A stretch of DNA of 64,000 nt from an uncultured Gemmiger sp. (GTDB lineage Bacteria; Bacillota; Clostridia; Oscillospirales; Ruminococcaceae). Shown piece after piece: positions 1-7,592 of the stretch; positions within the stretch are counted from its first letter, which is position 1, and every line of letters begins with the position of its first letter. The stretch is taken from NCBI RefSeq assembly GCF_934561205.1, contig NZ_CAKTFU010000012.1:1-64000 (forward strand), in the 5' to 3' direction. The notes under the pieces are model-generated. The model saw only the letters and a list, made by a program, of their open reading frames with translations, was not told where the DNA came from and did no database searches. The position numbers were made by a program, and so were the translations under genes.

Positions 1-239
1 TGTGCGAAAAACAGCACCGCGCCCTCCGGCTTGACGGCCCATTTCACCGCCTCCCACAGCTCCGGGAGCGGCAGCGGTACATCCCAAAAGTTCCGGGTCG
101 TGCCGTAGGGCGGATCGGTCAGAAGCATATCCACGCTATGCTTTGGCAGGGAGCGCAGGCCCTCGATGCCGTCGGAGAGGTGCAGACCCTCCGGGATCGG
201 CCTCTGGCCACCGTGACCAGAAGCGGCGGTATCAGCGAT
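1..239 (-). CDS. Site-specific DNA methyltransferase, partial (C-terminus off left edge)
   Basis: The visible ~80 codons carry the TDPPYG catalytic motif (around codon 40 of the fragment), typical of N4-cytosine/N6-adenine methyltransferases in which motif IV precedes the SAM-binding motif. It directly follows the TrbL-like gene, as a methyltransferase also does in module 2 of this window. The frame continues from the TrbL stop with no ATG, GTG or TTG before the catalytic motif; an AAAGG purine tract lies 7 bases before an ATC at 237-239, used here as the tentative start. A 17-base palindrome (204-220) is read through near the N-terminus. Family is clear; start and target sequence are not. 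Confidence 0.75.
   Translation of the reverse strand, partial: MADTAASGHGGQRPIPEGLHLSDGIEGLRSLPKHSVDMLLTDPPYGTTRNFWDVPLPLPELWEAVKWAVKPEGAVLFFA
204..220. repeat. Dispersed palindrome CTGGcCAcngTGaCCAG, copy 1
   Basis: Imperfect palindrome with core CTGGCCACCGTGACCAG. Related copies occur at 1419-1440, 3755-3776 and 6177-6199, all at gene junctions of module 1 and none seen in module 2. This copy lies in the open frame of the methyltransferase N-terminus rather than between genes. Confidence 0.6.
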
Positions 240-257
240 AAAATCACCTTTCCTTTC

Positions 258-1124
258 TCAATGGGCGCTGAAGATGCTTTTTGAGATCGTCCCGGTTTTC
301 ATCAGCATGAAGCACAGAAGCACCGTATAGCCGATACAGCCCCAAATCGCGCCGATGGGATCTCCGCCTGTGGCGATCCCCTGAATGAGCACCGCATAGA
401 TGGCAACGCAGACGAGGATCAGCATACCCTGAAAGCCCACGGCAAACAGGGAGCGCAGATAGTTCTGGCCCATCGCGCCCAGTTCCCGGTTGGAGAGCGT
501 CGCCACGGGGATGGGGGCTAAACTGGTCAGCAGATATATCTCGATCATGCGGCCATAGACGATCACGAAAATAAAAATGTTCAGTGCCAGCATGGTAAAC
601 TTAATGAGGAACGATTGCAGGAACAGGCCCAGCAGAGGGCCAAGCTCCATCGTTTCAAGGGTCATTTCCAGATCGGCCAGCATATCCGGCGTGATGTTGG
701 TTGCGCCTGTGACAATGCCCGCCGCGCTTGCGATCACGCTTTGGGACACGTCAAAGACTGCCATGACGATATTGAACGTGTTGGACAGGATCAGGATGGC
801 ACAAGTGGTTTTGAATACCCATTTGTAGATATTCGCCACGTCGAACTCGTGCATATTGTTCTTTTCCAGTATCATCTGGATCAGCTCATAGGTGGCAACG
901 AAGGTCAGGATCAATCCGGCAATCGGCAATATCACCGTTTCGGAAAGCTGCCGTATCAGGGAGAACACCCCGGCGTTCCATGCCGCCGGGGTAGTCCCCA
1001 CCTGTACGGATATTTCCCCGACGCGGGTATTCACCGTGTCAAACAGCCCCTCGAGGTTTCCCATGATGCCCTCGATCAAAAGCCCTTTGAGCCATTCCGT
1101 GATCCATTCGGTGAGAATACCCAT
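258..1124 (-). CDS. TrbL/VirB6-like conjugal transfer membrane protein
   Basis: 288 residues with at least five hydrophobic membrane segments (roughly residues 58-85, 105-130, 165-200, 220-250, 255-280) and an amphipathic N-terminus, the layout of the polytopic TrbL/CD0411-type channel subunit of Gram-positive type IV secretion systems. It lies immediately downstream of Maff2 and VirD4, the standard order in Firmicutes ICEs. The module 2 homologue at 35405-36268 is almost the same length (287 residues) and shares its start (WxxEWxKG, GLFDTVNT) and end (SAH). ATG start is preceded by AAGGG. Expected to form the inner-membrane part of the DNA translocation pore. Confidence 0.85.
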   Translation of the reverse strand: MGILTEWITEWLKGLLIEGIMGNLEGLFDTVNTRVGEISVQVGTTPAAWNAGVFSLIRQLSETVILPIAGLILTFVATYELIQMILEKNNMHEFDVANIYKWVFKTTCAILILSNTFNIVMAVFDVSQSVIASAAGIVTGATNITPDMLADLEMTLETMELGPLLGLFLQSFLIKFTMLALNIFIFVIVYGRMIEIYLLTSLAPIPVATLSNRELGAMGQNYLRSLFAVGFQGMLILVCVAIYAVLIQGIATGGDPIGAIWGCIGYTVLLCFMLMKTGTISKSIFSAH

Positions 1125-1136
1125 CGGCAGCTACCC

Positions 1137-1349
1137 TTAAAACAGGGTAGACAGCAGAGGGATCAGGGTCGTGCCCAGCACGATGATGCCGCCGCCCGCC
1201 ATGAGCTGCTTGATGCCCTGGCTTTTGGCCGCTGCGTTATCCGAGCCGTAGCCCTCCAGCAGATTGACCACGCCCCACACGGCAAGGCCAGCGCCCAGCG
1301 CCACGACGAGAGTTTGCAGGGTAGTAACGGCAGAAGCAAAAAACTGCAT
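1137..1349 (-). CDS. Maff2-family small membrane protein
   Basis: 70 residues, two hydrophobic segments (about 5-30 and 45-68) joined by a conserved NLLEGYGSDN loop. This is the Maff2 family, a small pilin/VirB2-like protein always found between VirD4 and the TrbL-like gene of these conjugative elements. Start is the ATG at 1347-1349, with GGAGGA three bases upstream; the longer reading frame upstream covers the VirD4 stop and a palindrome and is not used. Homologue in module 2: 36337-36552. Function is inferred from position, not shown. Confidence 0.85.
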   Translation of the reverse strand: MQFFASAVTTLQTLVVALGAGLAVWGVVNLLEGYGSDNAAAKSQGIKQLMAGGGIIVLGTTLIPLLSTLF

Positions 1350-1418
1350 AAGTCCTCCATTTCTCCGGGGCAAGGCCCCGGCTATGAAAAAAGCCGCCAT
1401 TTCTGGCGGCAGCTGATC

Positions 1419-1440
1419 CTCTGGACACCGTGACCAGAGG
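1419..1440. repeat. Dispersed palindrome, copy 2 (between virD4 and Maff2)
   Basis: CCTCTGGACACCGTGACCAGAGG-like inverted repeat directly abutting the virD4 stop codon. Could act as an RNA hairpin separating virD4 from the following genes of the operon; no T-tract follows, so it is not a classical terminator. Confidence 0.6.
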
Positions 1441-3279
1441 TTATACAAAGGCGTCCGGGTCGTCGAGGTCGTCATAGTTGAGGATGTCCTCGTCCTCGCC
1501 TGTGAGCGCCTCGTCCGGCACGTCCACCTTGTAAACGGTATAGGTTTCGTTGGGGTTGAGCTTGTCCATCCGCCGCGTCACAAGGCTGTTGAGGTCAAAA
1601 GCGTTTTTCACCTTGTCGGCCTCGGCGGTGTATTTGTAGTTGGGATGCTGCTTCAAATCGTACTTCTTGGAGTAGAACGGCGGCAGCCCTCGGAGCTGCA
1701 AAATGCACCGATCTCCGGGCATGGTGGCAAGCTCGCTGGGGGTCATCAGCTCCCGGCCCAGCCGCTGGGTATTTTGGCTGTAGCTTTCGGATTGGCCCCG
1801 TGAGCGTCCCTCGGTCTGCATGGAGATGGTGGCCTTACCCAGCCAGTTCTCGGATATTTCCTTGATGGTGGAGCTTTCGCGTCCGCCGAGGAACAGCACA
1901 CTATCCATGTTGCCGAGGATGGTTTCCGCGTTCTTGTCATAGATGGCCTTGCACTGAGCCAACTGCTGATACAGCAGGCACAGGCTGATCTCACGGGAGC
2001 GGATAACAGCTACCAGCTTTTCAAGCTGGGGCACCTGTCCCGTGTTGGCCGCCTCGTCCCACAGTACCCGCACATGATGGGGCAGCCGTCCGCCGTGAAC
2101 ATTGTCCGCCCGTTCGCACAGTAGATTGAACATCTGCGAAAAGGCCAGCGCCACAAGGAAATTGTAGGTGCTGTCCGTGTCGCTGATGCAGAAAAAAGTA
2201 GCCGTCCGGCGATCTCCCATGCGGTCAAGCTCCAGCTCGTCATAGGACATGATCTCCCGAAGCTGGGGGATGTCAAAGGGGGCCAGACGCGCACCGCAGG
2301 AAATGAGGATGCTTTTTGCCGTCTTGCCGCTGCTTAGCTTGAATTTGCGGTATTGCTTCACGGCGAAGCAATCCGGCTTGCGTTTGGCAAGGCCGTCAAA
2401 CATATAGTCCACGGCATTTTTATAGTTTTCGTCATCCTCCTTGACCTCCATGCCGGAGATCATGTCCACCAGCGTATTCATATTCCGATCCTCGGCAGGC
2501 CCCTCAAAAATGATATAGGCGATCAGGGCACAGTACAGAAGCGTTTCCGCTTTCGTCCAGAACGGATCGCCCTCCTTGCCCTCGCCCTTGGTGTTGGTGA
2601 TCAGGGCGTTCACGAATTTCAGGATGTCGGCCTCGTTGCGGATATACGACAAAGGGTTGTAGTGCATGGACTTGGAAAAATCTATGCTGTTGAACACCTT
2701 GATCTTATAGCCCCGGCGCTGGAGAAAGGCCCCGACCTGCCCCAGCACACCGCCCTTGGGGTCTACCACCACATAGGAAGAATGGGCCTGCAAAAGCTGC
2801 GGCGTGAGCCAAAAGCGGGTCTTGCCGGAGCCGGACGAGCCGATCCCGCAGAAATTGAGATTGCGGGCGTTGGCGGGATTTTTGGGGCGGGTATTCATGG
2901 TGAGCCGTTCTGTGGCGGTCAGCAGCATATTGTTTTCAAACTTGGGATCGACAAAAGGCTTGATGTCCTTTTCGTTTCCCCAGCGGGCTGTGCCGTACTC
3001 GGCATCGCGGCGAAATTTCTTTGCTTTTTTCGCCTTGCAGTAGATCAGCAGCCGGAAACCGACTGCGCCCACAATGCCGACAAACCAATCCAGCGGGGCA
3101 AGGCCGGGGGCAAAGCTGCCAAAGGCCGCGCCGATGGTCTGGCCCAGCCCCAGCAGCTTTTCCCCGAAGCCCGCACCAGCGGCCAGACGGTACGCCGTGC
3201 CGATTTTCAGGCAAAACCAGCCGATGAACAGGTACGGGATATTCGGAAGAACATACTTCCTGATTTTATCTGTCGCCAT
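1441..3279 (-). CDS. virD4: VirD4-type type IV coupling protein (module 1)
   Basis: 612 residues. Two N-terminal membrane segments (about 12-30 and 62-82), a Walker A motif GSSGSGKT (around residue 147) and a Walker B region VLWDEAANTG (around residue 410) define a TraG/VirD4 hexameric ATPase that links the relaxase-DNA complex to the secretion channel. ATG start with AAAGGAGG 7 bases upstream. It overlaps the end of the PcfB gene by 14 bases, indicating translational coupling. Full-length for the family and apparently intact. A 603-residue homologue lies at 36907-38718 in module 2. Confidence 0.93.
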   Translation of the reverse strand: MATDKIRKYVLPNIPYLFIGWFCLKIGTAYRLAAGAGFGEKLLGLGQTIGAAFGSFAPGLAPLDWFVGIVGAVGFRLLIYCKAKKAKKFRRDAEYGTARWGNEKDIKPFVDPKFENNMLLTATERLTMNTRPKNPANARNLNFCGIGSSGSGKTRFWLTPQLLQAHSSYVVVDPKGGVLGQVGAFLQRRGYKIKVFNSIDFSKSMHYNPLSYIRNEADILKFVNALITNTKGEGKEGDPFWTKAETLLYCALIAYIIFEGPAEDRNMNTLVDMISGMEVKEDDENYKNAVDYMFDGLAKRKPDCFAVKQYRKFKLSSGKTAKSILISCGARLAPFDIPQLREIMSYDELELDRMGDRRTATFFCISDTDSTYNFLVALAFSQMFNLLCERADNVHGGRLPHHVRVLWDEAANTGQVPQLEKLVAVIRSREISLCLLYQQLAQCKAIYDKNAETILGNMDSVLFLGGRESSTIKEISENWLGKATISMQTEGRSRGQSESYSQNTQRLGRELMTPSELATMPGDRCILQLRGLPPFYSKKYDLKQHPNYKYTAEADKVKNAFDLNSLVTRRMDKLNPNETYTVYKVDVPDEALTGEDEDILNYDDLDDPDAFV

Positions 3280-3721
3280 GCGCCGCCTCCTTTGTCAATT
3301 CCCGCTGGGGCTGCTTTTTCACCTGTTCCTCGGCCTGCCGGAGCTGCTCCCGGATCGGCGGTTGCCGGGATTTGGCCCGTTTCAGCTCCAAACGGGAATA
3401 CTCGGCAAAGCAGCCTGTGATGGCATCGGCCTGCCGTGCCTTGAACAAAAGCAAATATTTTTCATCCCCCACACGACGGATGGCGTAGTCCACGCCCCAT
3501 TTCCGGGCCACCTTGTCAAACAGCTTGGGCGTATCCACCTCAATAGCGTTGGTGTCCCCGCCGTGGCCCATGAGTTTCCGCACACTCTGCTTGCCGTGGG
3601 GTATCTGCGCCTTGCGGTGCTCCTTGGCGATCTTCCGACCCACGGCGGCCACCACATAGGCCAGCGCACGGGCGGTCAGCTTGGACGCCTTGACGCTGAC
3701 GGCGATGGTCTGCCGGGACAC
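3266..3721 (-). CDS. PcfB-family conjugation accessory protein (module 1)
   Basis: 151 residues, basic, matching the PcfB family encoded directly upstream of VirD4 in enterococcal pCF10 and in Firmicutes ICEs, where PcfB helps recruit the relaxosome to the coupling protein. Conserved pieces shared with the module 2 copy (38715-39176): SRQTIAVSVKASKL at the start, HGKQSVRKLMGHG and a central VARKWGVDYAIRR. The GTG at 3719-3721 is given as start, but the strong Shine-Dalgarno AAAGGAGG lies 8 bases before an in-frame ATC (3734-3736), so initiation at ATC is possible. Overlaps virD4. Confidence 0.85.
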   Translation of the reverse strand: MSRQTIAVSVKASKLTARALAYVVAAVGRKIAKEHRKAQIPHGKQSVRKLMGHGGDTNAIEVDTPKLFDKVARKWGVDYAIRRVGDEKYLLLFKARQADAITGCFAEYSRLELKRAKSRQPPIREQLRQAEEQVKKQPQRELTKEAAHGDR

Positions 3722-3754
3722 TTCATCTCCGACGATAGCTTACACCTCCTTTGC

Positions 3755-3776
3755 CCTCTGGCCACCGTGACCAGAA
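3755..3776. repeat. Dispersed palindrome, copy 3 (between ardA and pcfB)
   Basis: CCTCTGGCCACCGTGACCAG core, 18 of 20 bases shared with copy 1. It fills the gap between the ArdA stop (3782) and the PcfB ribosome-binding site. Confidence 0.6.
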
Positions 3777-3781
3777 GCGGC

Positions 3782-4504
3782 CTATCTGTCCTCGCGGCTG
3801 GCGGGGAGCCGCTGCTTTTCCTCGTTCAGCGCCGAACGGTCTATGACCTCCTGATACGCCGCCATCTGCTCCCGGATATTCAGCTTGGGATAGGCAAAGA
3901 TGCGGTGCTCCGGGGGAATATCCTCCATCCCGTGATACCGCTCCACAAATCTGCCGCCGTTATTGAACACATAGCCGCCGGGGGCAAAATGGCCGCCCTC
4001 GTTGATCCGCACGTCCCGCCCGTAGGCTTCAAAGTCGAAGTAGGGCAGCACATTATCCGGCACATCCAGCATTTCCATTTCCTCGATATAGACCCGGCCC
4101 AGCGCCTCCTCGCTGTCGATACCGGGGTAGAAGTCATAGCAATCCAGATTTTGCGCGAGGTTGATCAGGTCATGGACGCTGCCTGTGTATTCGCCGCTGT
4201 CAATGACGGCCTCAAACTTTTCAATGTCGCTCTGGTCGAGGTCAGACAGCACATGGGCCAGATGGTTCAGCTCGTCAATGCTTTCATACTCGCCCAAATG
4301 GTCATACAGGCCCAGCACATCACCGTCGAATGAGGTAATAAAGATTTCCTCATACCGTACCCCATCCACGCCGATGCGCTTCAAAAGGGCCTGCACCTCC
4401 TCCGTGGTGGCCGGGAATTTCAGCGTTTCGCCCACAAGCCGCCCCTCGTTGTATTTGCCGAGGTTGGTAATGTAGGCTTCAAACAGGGATGATATTTTCA
4501 GCAC
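3782..4504 (-). CDS. ardA: ArdA anti-restriction protein (module 1)
   Basis: 240 residues, acidic, with the ArdA pattern: LFEAYITNLGKYNEG near the start, three alpha/beta domains, and a C-terminal Y(V)FNNGGRFVERYHG. ArdA is a DNA mimic that binds and inhibits type I restriction enzymes when the element enters a new host. The frame opens with GTG at 4504, but this codon is part of the AAGGAGGTG ribosome-binding site itself; the codon at the normal distance (8 bases) is ATA at 4493-4495, exactly where related proteins begin. A second ArdA domain is fused into the giant protein at 19573-24774. Confidence 0.88.
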   Translation of the reverse strand: MLKISSLFEAYITNLGKYNEGRLVGETLKFPATTEEVQALLKRIGVDGVRYEEIFITSFDGDVLGLYDHLGEYESIDELNHLAHVLSDLDQSDIEKFEAVIDSGEYTGSVHDLINLAQNLDCYDFYPGIDSEEALGRVYIEEMEMLDVPDNVLPYFDFEAYGRDVRINEGGHFAPGGYVFNNGGRFVERYHGMEDIPPEHRIFAYPKLNIREQMAAYQEVIDRSALNEEKQRLPASREDR

Positions 4505-5568
4505 CTCCTTGTCAGAACATCATATATGCCGCGCATAATGTACTCGGCGCAGGGCAGCGCGATAGCATTTCCCAGCGTCCGGTAGCGGTGGGCGGGCAGG
4601 ATTTCCTCACCATCCGCGCCGTACCTTGTCCAGCCCTCCGGCAGCCCCATGAGCCGTTCACATTCTCTTTCCGTGGGAAAGCGGACACAGCCCCCGGCAG
4701 GATCGTCCTCATACCAAAAGGCAAAGGGACTGACCGTGCTGGCTAACAGAGTGGGAAAAGGGTCAGTTGGCAGTCCGAAGCTGTTTCGGAACGCCTCCGT
4801 TGTCCGCTCCTTTGCCGATGCCCGCATACGGTAGCATTGAAAGGGTCTGGTGATCGGTACACGCCGCCCTGCTTCAATAAAAGAGCCTCGATCTCCGCAG
4901 GCGGCGGACAGCCAGCAATCTCCGCCAGACGCAGAAATTGACTGCACTGCGCGGGGCTTAAAAAGTATTTCGTGGGAACATTGTCCTCCAAAGTCTGCCA
5001 CAACAAAGACGCGCTGCCGTCGTGCCAATCGGGGGCTTGCCCAATGCTGGGCATCCATGAGCCGCCATGAGAGATCGGGCGTGTGCCCTCGCACCATTCC
5101 GGCTCCTGCCCATTTTCCAGAAGCAGGCATTGAAATGTCGGCGGCTGTGAACGCTGAGAGCACGGCTCTAAAGTCCATCCGGTCATTTGAAAAAAACGCT
5201 CCCATGACGTTCTCCCAAACAGCGATTGCTGGAAATATACCATTTGTCGCCTCCCTCATTTCACGGATAATGCGGATCGCATGAAAGAACAGGCTGGATT
5301 TTTCCCCGGCAAGACCGGCCCTGTTGCCGATCTGTGAGAGGTTCTGGCAGGGTGAGCCAAAGGTGATGATGTGGACAGGCGGAATGTCGCCGCCGTTCAG
5401 CTTTGTCACATCTCCTAAATGCGCCATACCGGGAAAACGGCGTTTCGTGATGGAGATAGGCGCTTTTTCGATCTCGCTGGCCCATGCAGGCACGATACCG
5501 CAGCGCACCGCCGCCAGCGGGAACACGCCGATCCCGTCAAACAGGCTCCCCAGCCGGATCTCGTTCAT
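4498..5568 (-). CDS. DNA (cytosine-5) methyltransferase
   Basis: 356 residues with the ordered motifs of C5 methyltransferases: motif I SLFDGIGVFPLA (8-19), motif IV GSPCQNLS with catalytic Cys74, motif VI ENVMGAF, motif VIII RQRVFVV, a variable target-recognition stretch (about 205-270), and C-terminal MGLPEGWT plus RYRTLGNAIALP. Methylates cytosine in a short DNA site; in an ICE it probably shields the element from host restriction, with no partner nuclease visible. Starts one base after the DUF4406 stop and its own stop overlaps the ardA ribosome-binding site, so it is translationally coupled on both sides. No clear Shine-Dalgarno of its own. Confidence 0.92.
   Translation of the reverse strand: MNEIRLGSLFDGIGVFPLAAVRCGIVPAWASEIEKAPISITKRRFPGMAHLGDVTKLNGGDIPPVHIITFGSPCQNLSQIGNRAGLAGEKSSLFFHAIRIIREMREATNGIFPAIAVWENVMGAFFSNDRMDFRAVLSAFTAADISMPASGKWAGAGMVRGHTPDLSWRLMDAQHWASPRLARRQRVFVVADFGGQCSHEILFKPRAVQSISASGGDCWLSAACGDRGSFIEAGRRVPITRPFQCYRMRASAKERTTEAFRNSFGLPTDPFPTLLASTVSPFAFWYEDDPAGGCVRFPTERECERLMGLPEGWTRYGADGEEILPAHRYRTLGNAIALPCAEYIMRGIYDVLTRRC
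4743..5243 (-). other. Long alternative-frame ORF inside the C5 methyltransferase gene
   Basis: A 166-codon open frame lies inside the methyltransferase gene, in another minus-strand frame. Its segment KYFLSPAQC, followed by a leucine-rich helix and PPPAEIEALL, resembles a small protein motif often annotated beside phage C5 methyltransferases. In the methyltransferase frame the same bases encode HEILFKPRA, a recurring stretch of phage-type enzymes. No convincing ribosome-binding site was found; internal ATG candidate near 5186. May be a true overlapping gene or a by-product of the conserved methyltransferase sequence. Confidence 0.25.
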
Positions 5569-5569
5569 A

Positions 5570-5911
5570 TCAGCGGCGGCCCTGACGCTTTACGGTCAGG
5601 ATGCCGTCCAGCGTGGTTGCCGTGATCCCCAGCCGCTGGGCCACGGCCACATCGTTTTTCATGCTTTCCGTGGAGATACTGCCGCACACCACCAGCACAT
5701 GAGAGCGGCGAAGCAGGTCACGGCCCATGTCGATGCCGCTCTTGTGCTCCTCGGGAACGGCGTCGTTCAGGAAAAGGGGCTGATAGAGCGTGGGGCAGAT
5801 GGGCGAAAAGCCCGCCTCATAGACAGCACGGCAATACTTGGCGGCCTGCTCCGTCGCCTCGCAGGGATCGCCGCTCCACGCGGCGGTGATATACGCAAGG
5901 GGTCGTTTCAT
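5570..5911 (-). CDS. DUF4406-family protein (nucleoside deoxyribosyltransferase-like fold)
   Basis: 113 residues. N-terminal KRPLAYITAAWSG, central CPTLYQPLFL and D(M)GRDLLRRSHVLVVCG match the DUF4406 family, small proteins related to nucleoside 2-deoxyribosyltransferases and common in phages and ICEs; the enzymatic role is unproven. Start is the ATG at 5909-5911 with GGAGG 8 bases upstream; the longer frame runs into a GC-rich hairpin region. Lies one base before the C5 methyltransferase start, so the pair is likely co-translated. Confidence 0.75.
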   Translation of the reverse strand: MKRPLAYITAAWSGDPCEATEQAAKYCRAVYEAGFSPICPTLYQPLFLNDAVPEEHKSGIDMGRDLLRRSHVLVVCGSISTESMKNDVAVAQRLGITATTLDGILTVKRQGRR

Positions 5912-6202
5912 TGTGAAAACCTCCGTTTTTATATAATGTAGTGGGTCAACCTTTTTCCCCCGCCCTTTTCCAATCTTGGAAAAGGGGGCGGCTCTGGAGG
6001 ATATACCCCCGCCGCTTGCCGGAGAAAAAGCACAGCCGGGGCAGGCGGTCAAGGGCAAAGCCGCCGCATACGGCGGGGCGAAACCCCCTTGACAGCCCGC
6101 TCCCGCCTGTGCTCAATTACGGGCGGCGACGGGGGATATAACCGCAAGAGCCATATCCTACCGGGGCAGCAAAAAGCCTCTGGTCATGGTGGCCAGAGGT
6201 CG
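5912..6202. other. Intergenic region with hairpins between parB and DUF4406 gene
   Basis: 291 bases without a supported gene. It holds an inverted repeat CTTTTCCAATCTTGGAAAAG (about 5964-5984), a short CCGCCGCATACGGCGG palindrome (about 6060-6076), and copy 4 of the dispersed palindrome (6177-6199) beside the parB stop. A promoter for the DUF4406-methyltransferase-ardA-pcfB-virD4 operon probably lies near 5930-5945, where ATTATATAAAA precedes the ribosome-binding site. Confidence 0.5.
6177..6199. repeat. Dispersed palindrome, copy 4 (downstream of parB)
   Basis: CCTCTGGTCATGGTGGCCAGAGG-type inverted repeat four bases beyond the parB stop codon, the same family as the copies at 204, 1419 and 3755. 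Confidence 0.6.
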
Positions 6203-7576
6203 TTACTTTTCCATATCCATTTTCTTGTCGGGCTTGGCAAGCTCGGGCGGCTGCCGCTCTTTCCAGTCCTCCAGCAGCGTCATGATCTGGTCTTTCATCT
6301 GCCGGGGCGTGGCCTCCTTGCCAAAAAACTTTTCCAGTTCAGCGCCAGTAATGATCACGTCACGATCCTCCTTTTTCTTTTCTTCACACAAAATACCGTC
6401 GATCACGTCCGGGGAGAGCTTGTTTTCCTTGTCCAGCTCACGGAGCCGCTTTGCCTGACCCTTGGAGGGCGAAGCCTGCTGGCCCTCAATGGACACGGCG
6501 ATATACTTCTGGTGCTTGGGGCGCACACGGGAAATTTCCACAGCCGGGGTGAAAGACAGCTTTCCGTCATCCATCGTCTGCTTCAATTCCGGCACAAGAT
6601 CATTGAGCCAGATATACCGCTGTACGGTTTTCACGCTCATGCCGTTGCGCTGGCCCACGCTTTCAAGAGAGAGCTTTCCGGCCTCGGCGCTGTCGCCACG
6701 CGCTCCCTGATGCTTGATGGCCTCATACTGCATTTTCAGGGACAGGGCCTTTTCGCTGGGCAAAATCGTTTCACGCTGACGGAGGTTGTCATCCGTCATA
6801 GCGAGAATGGCCTCGTCATCCGTCATATTGCGGACGATACAGGGCATATTGCGATACCCGGCAAGCTGGCTGGCCATCTGGCGGCGGTGGCCCGCGATGA
6901 TCTCATAGCCGCCGCCCTCACGGGGACGCACCAGCGCGGGCTGGTTGACGCCGCCGTTGCGGACGCTCTCCACCAGAGATTTCATTTCCGCATCGTCACG
7001 GACGCCGAAAGGATGATCCTTGAACGGGTGCAGGTCGGAAAGGTCAAGATAGACGATTTCCTCTTTCTCGGCGCGGGTAGCGTCACGGGGCGTAGGCGGT
7101 ACTTCCGGGGCCGGGGGCGCTGCCTTTTCCTCGGGGGCCGCATGGGTCTTGCCAGCCTTGGGCGGCTTGGCCTGCTCCGGGGACGCTTTTTCCGTCTTGG
7201 GCGGGCGGCCTCGGCGGGGCTTTTCCGCTTTTACCTCTTTCTTGACCCCCGGCTCGGTGGGCGTAGCTTTTTCGGCTTTTGCAGGGCGGCCCCGTTTGGG
7301 CTTGGGCTTCTCTGGCTCCGGCATGGGCTTTTCCCATTCCTGCTTGCTGTACTCGGTGACGGAAACAGGCTGGGCTTCCGGCTCCTTGGGGATGTCCGTC
7401 GGAGCATCCTTTTCCGGCGTGGAACGCACAGCGGAAAGGTCAATCACCTTTGCGGACGGAGCAGGGCCGCCGCCCACATCAGGGATTTCGGCCTGCTCCA
7501 TTTTTGGGGCCTTTCCCGGCATTTCAGGCGGGGTCTGTTCCTCCGTGGTAGGGGGATGCTTGTTTTCTTCTGCCAT
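6203..7576 (-). CDS. parB: ParB/Spo0J-family partition protein with AT-hook-like N-terminus
   Basis: 457 residues. Residues ~165-330 hold the ParB core: LDLSDLHPFKDHPF, the nucleotide-binding AGHRR box, the ENLRQR-type box (here DNLRQRE) and a helix-turn-helix (VGQRNGMSVKTVQRYIWLN). The first ~160 residues are low-complexity, rich in Pro/Lys/Glu, and contain two AT-hook-like pieces, KRGRPAKAEK and RRGRPPKTEK. Probably stabilises the element's extrachromosomal form or regulates transfer genes. ATG start, AAGGAGG 11 bases upstream. No parA partner is visible; normally it would lie to the right, where the van cluster begins. Confidence 0.9.
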   Translation of the reverse strand: MAEENKHPPTTEEQTPPEMPGKAPKMEQAEIPDVGGGPAPSAKVIDLSAVRSTPEKDAPTDIPKEPEAQPVSVTEYSKQEWEKPMPEPEKPKPKRGRPAKAEKATPTEPGVKKEVKAEKPRRGRPPKTEKASPEQAKPPKAGKTHAAPEEKAAPPAPEVPPTPRDATRAEKEEIVYLDLSDLHPFKDHPFGVRDDAEMKSLVESVRNGGVNQPALVRPREGGGYEIIAGHRRQMASQLAGYRNMPCIVRNMTDDEAILAMTDDNLRQRETILPSEKALSLKMQYEAIKHQGARGDSAEAGKLSLESVGQRNGMSVKTVQRYIWLNDLVPELKQTMDDGKLSFTPAVEISRVRPKHQKYIAVSIEGQQASPSKGQAKRLRELDKENKLSPDVIDGILCEEKKKEDRDVIITGAELEKFFGKEATPRQMKDQIMTLLEDWKERQPPELAKPDKKMDMEK

Positions 7577-7592
7577 GACACGAATAACCTCC

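Noticed and set aside
615..1433. 272-codon plus-strand frame opposite the TrbL and Maff2 genes
   Set aside because: Exact shadow of two well-supported membrane-protein genes; no ribosome-binding site and low-complexity translation.
2353..3420. 355-codon plus-strand frame opposite virD4
   Set aside because: Mirror of a conserved ATPase gene; composition follows the codon structure of virD4 and no family is recognisable.
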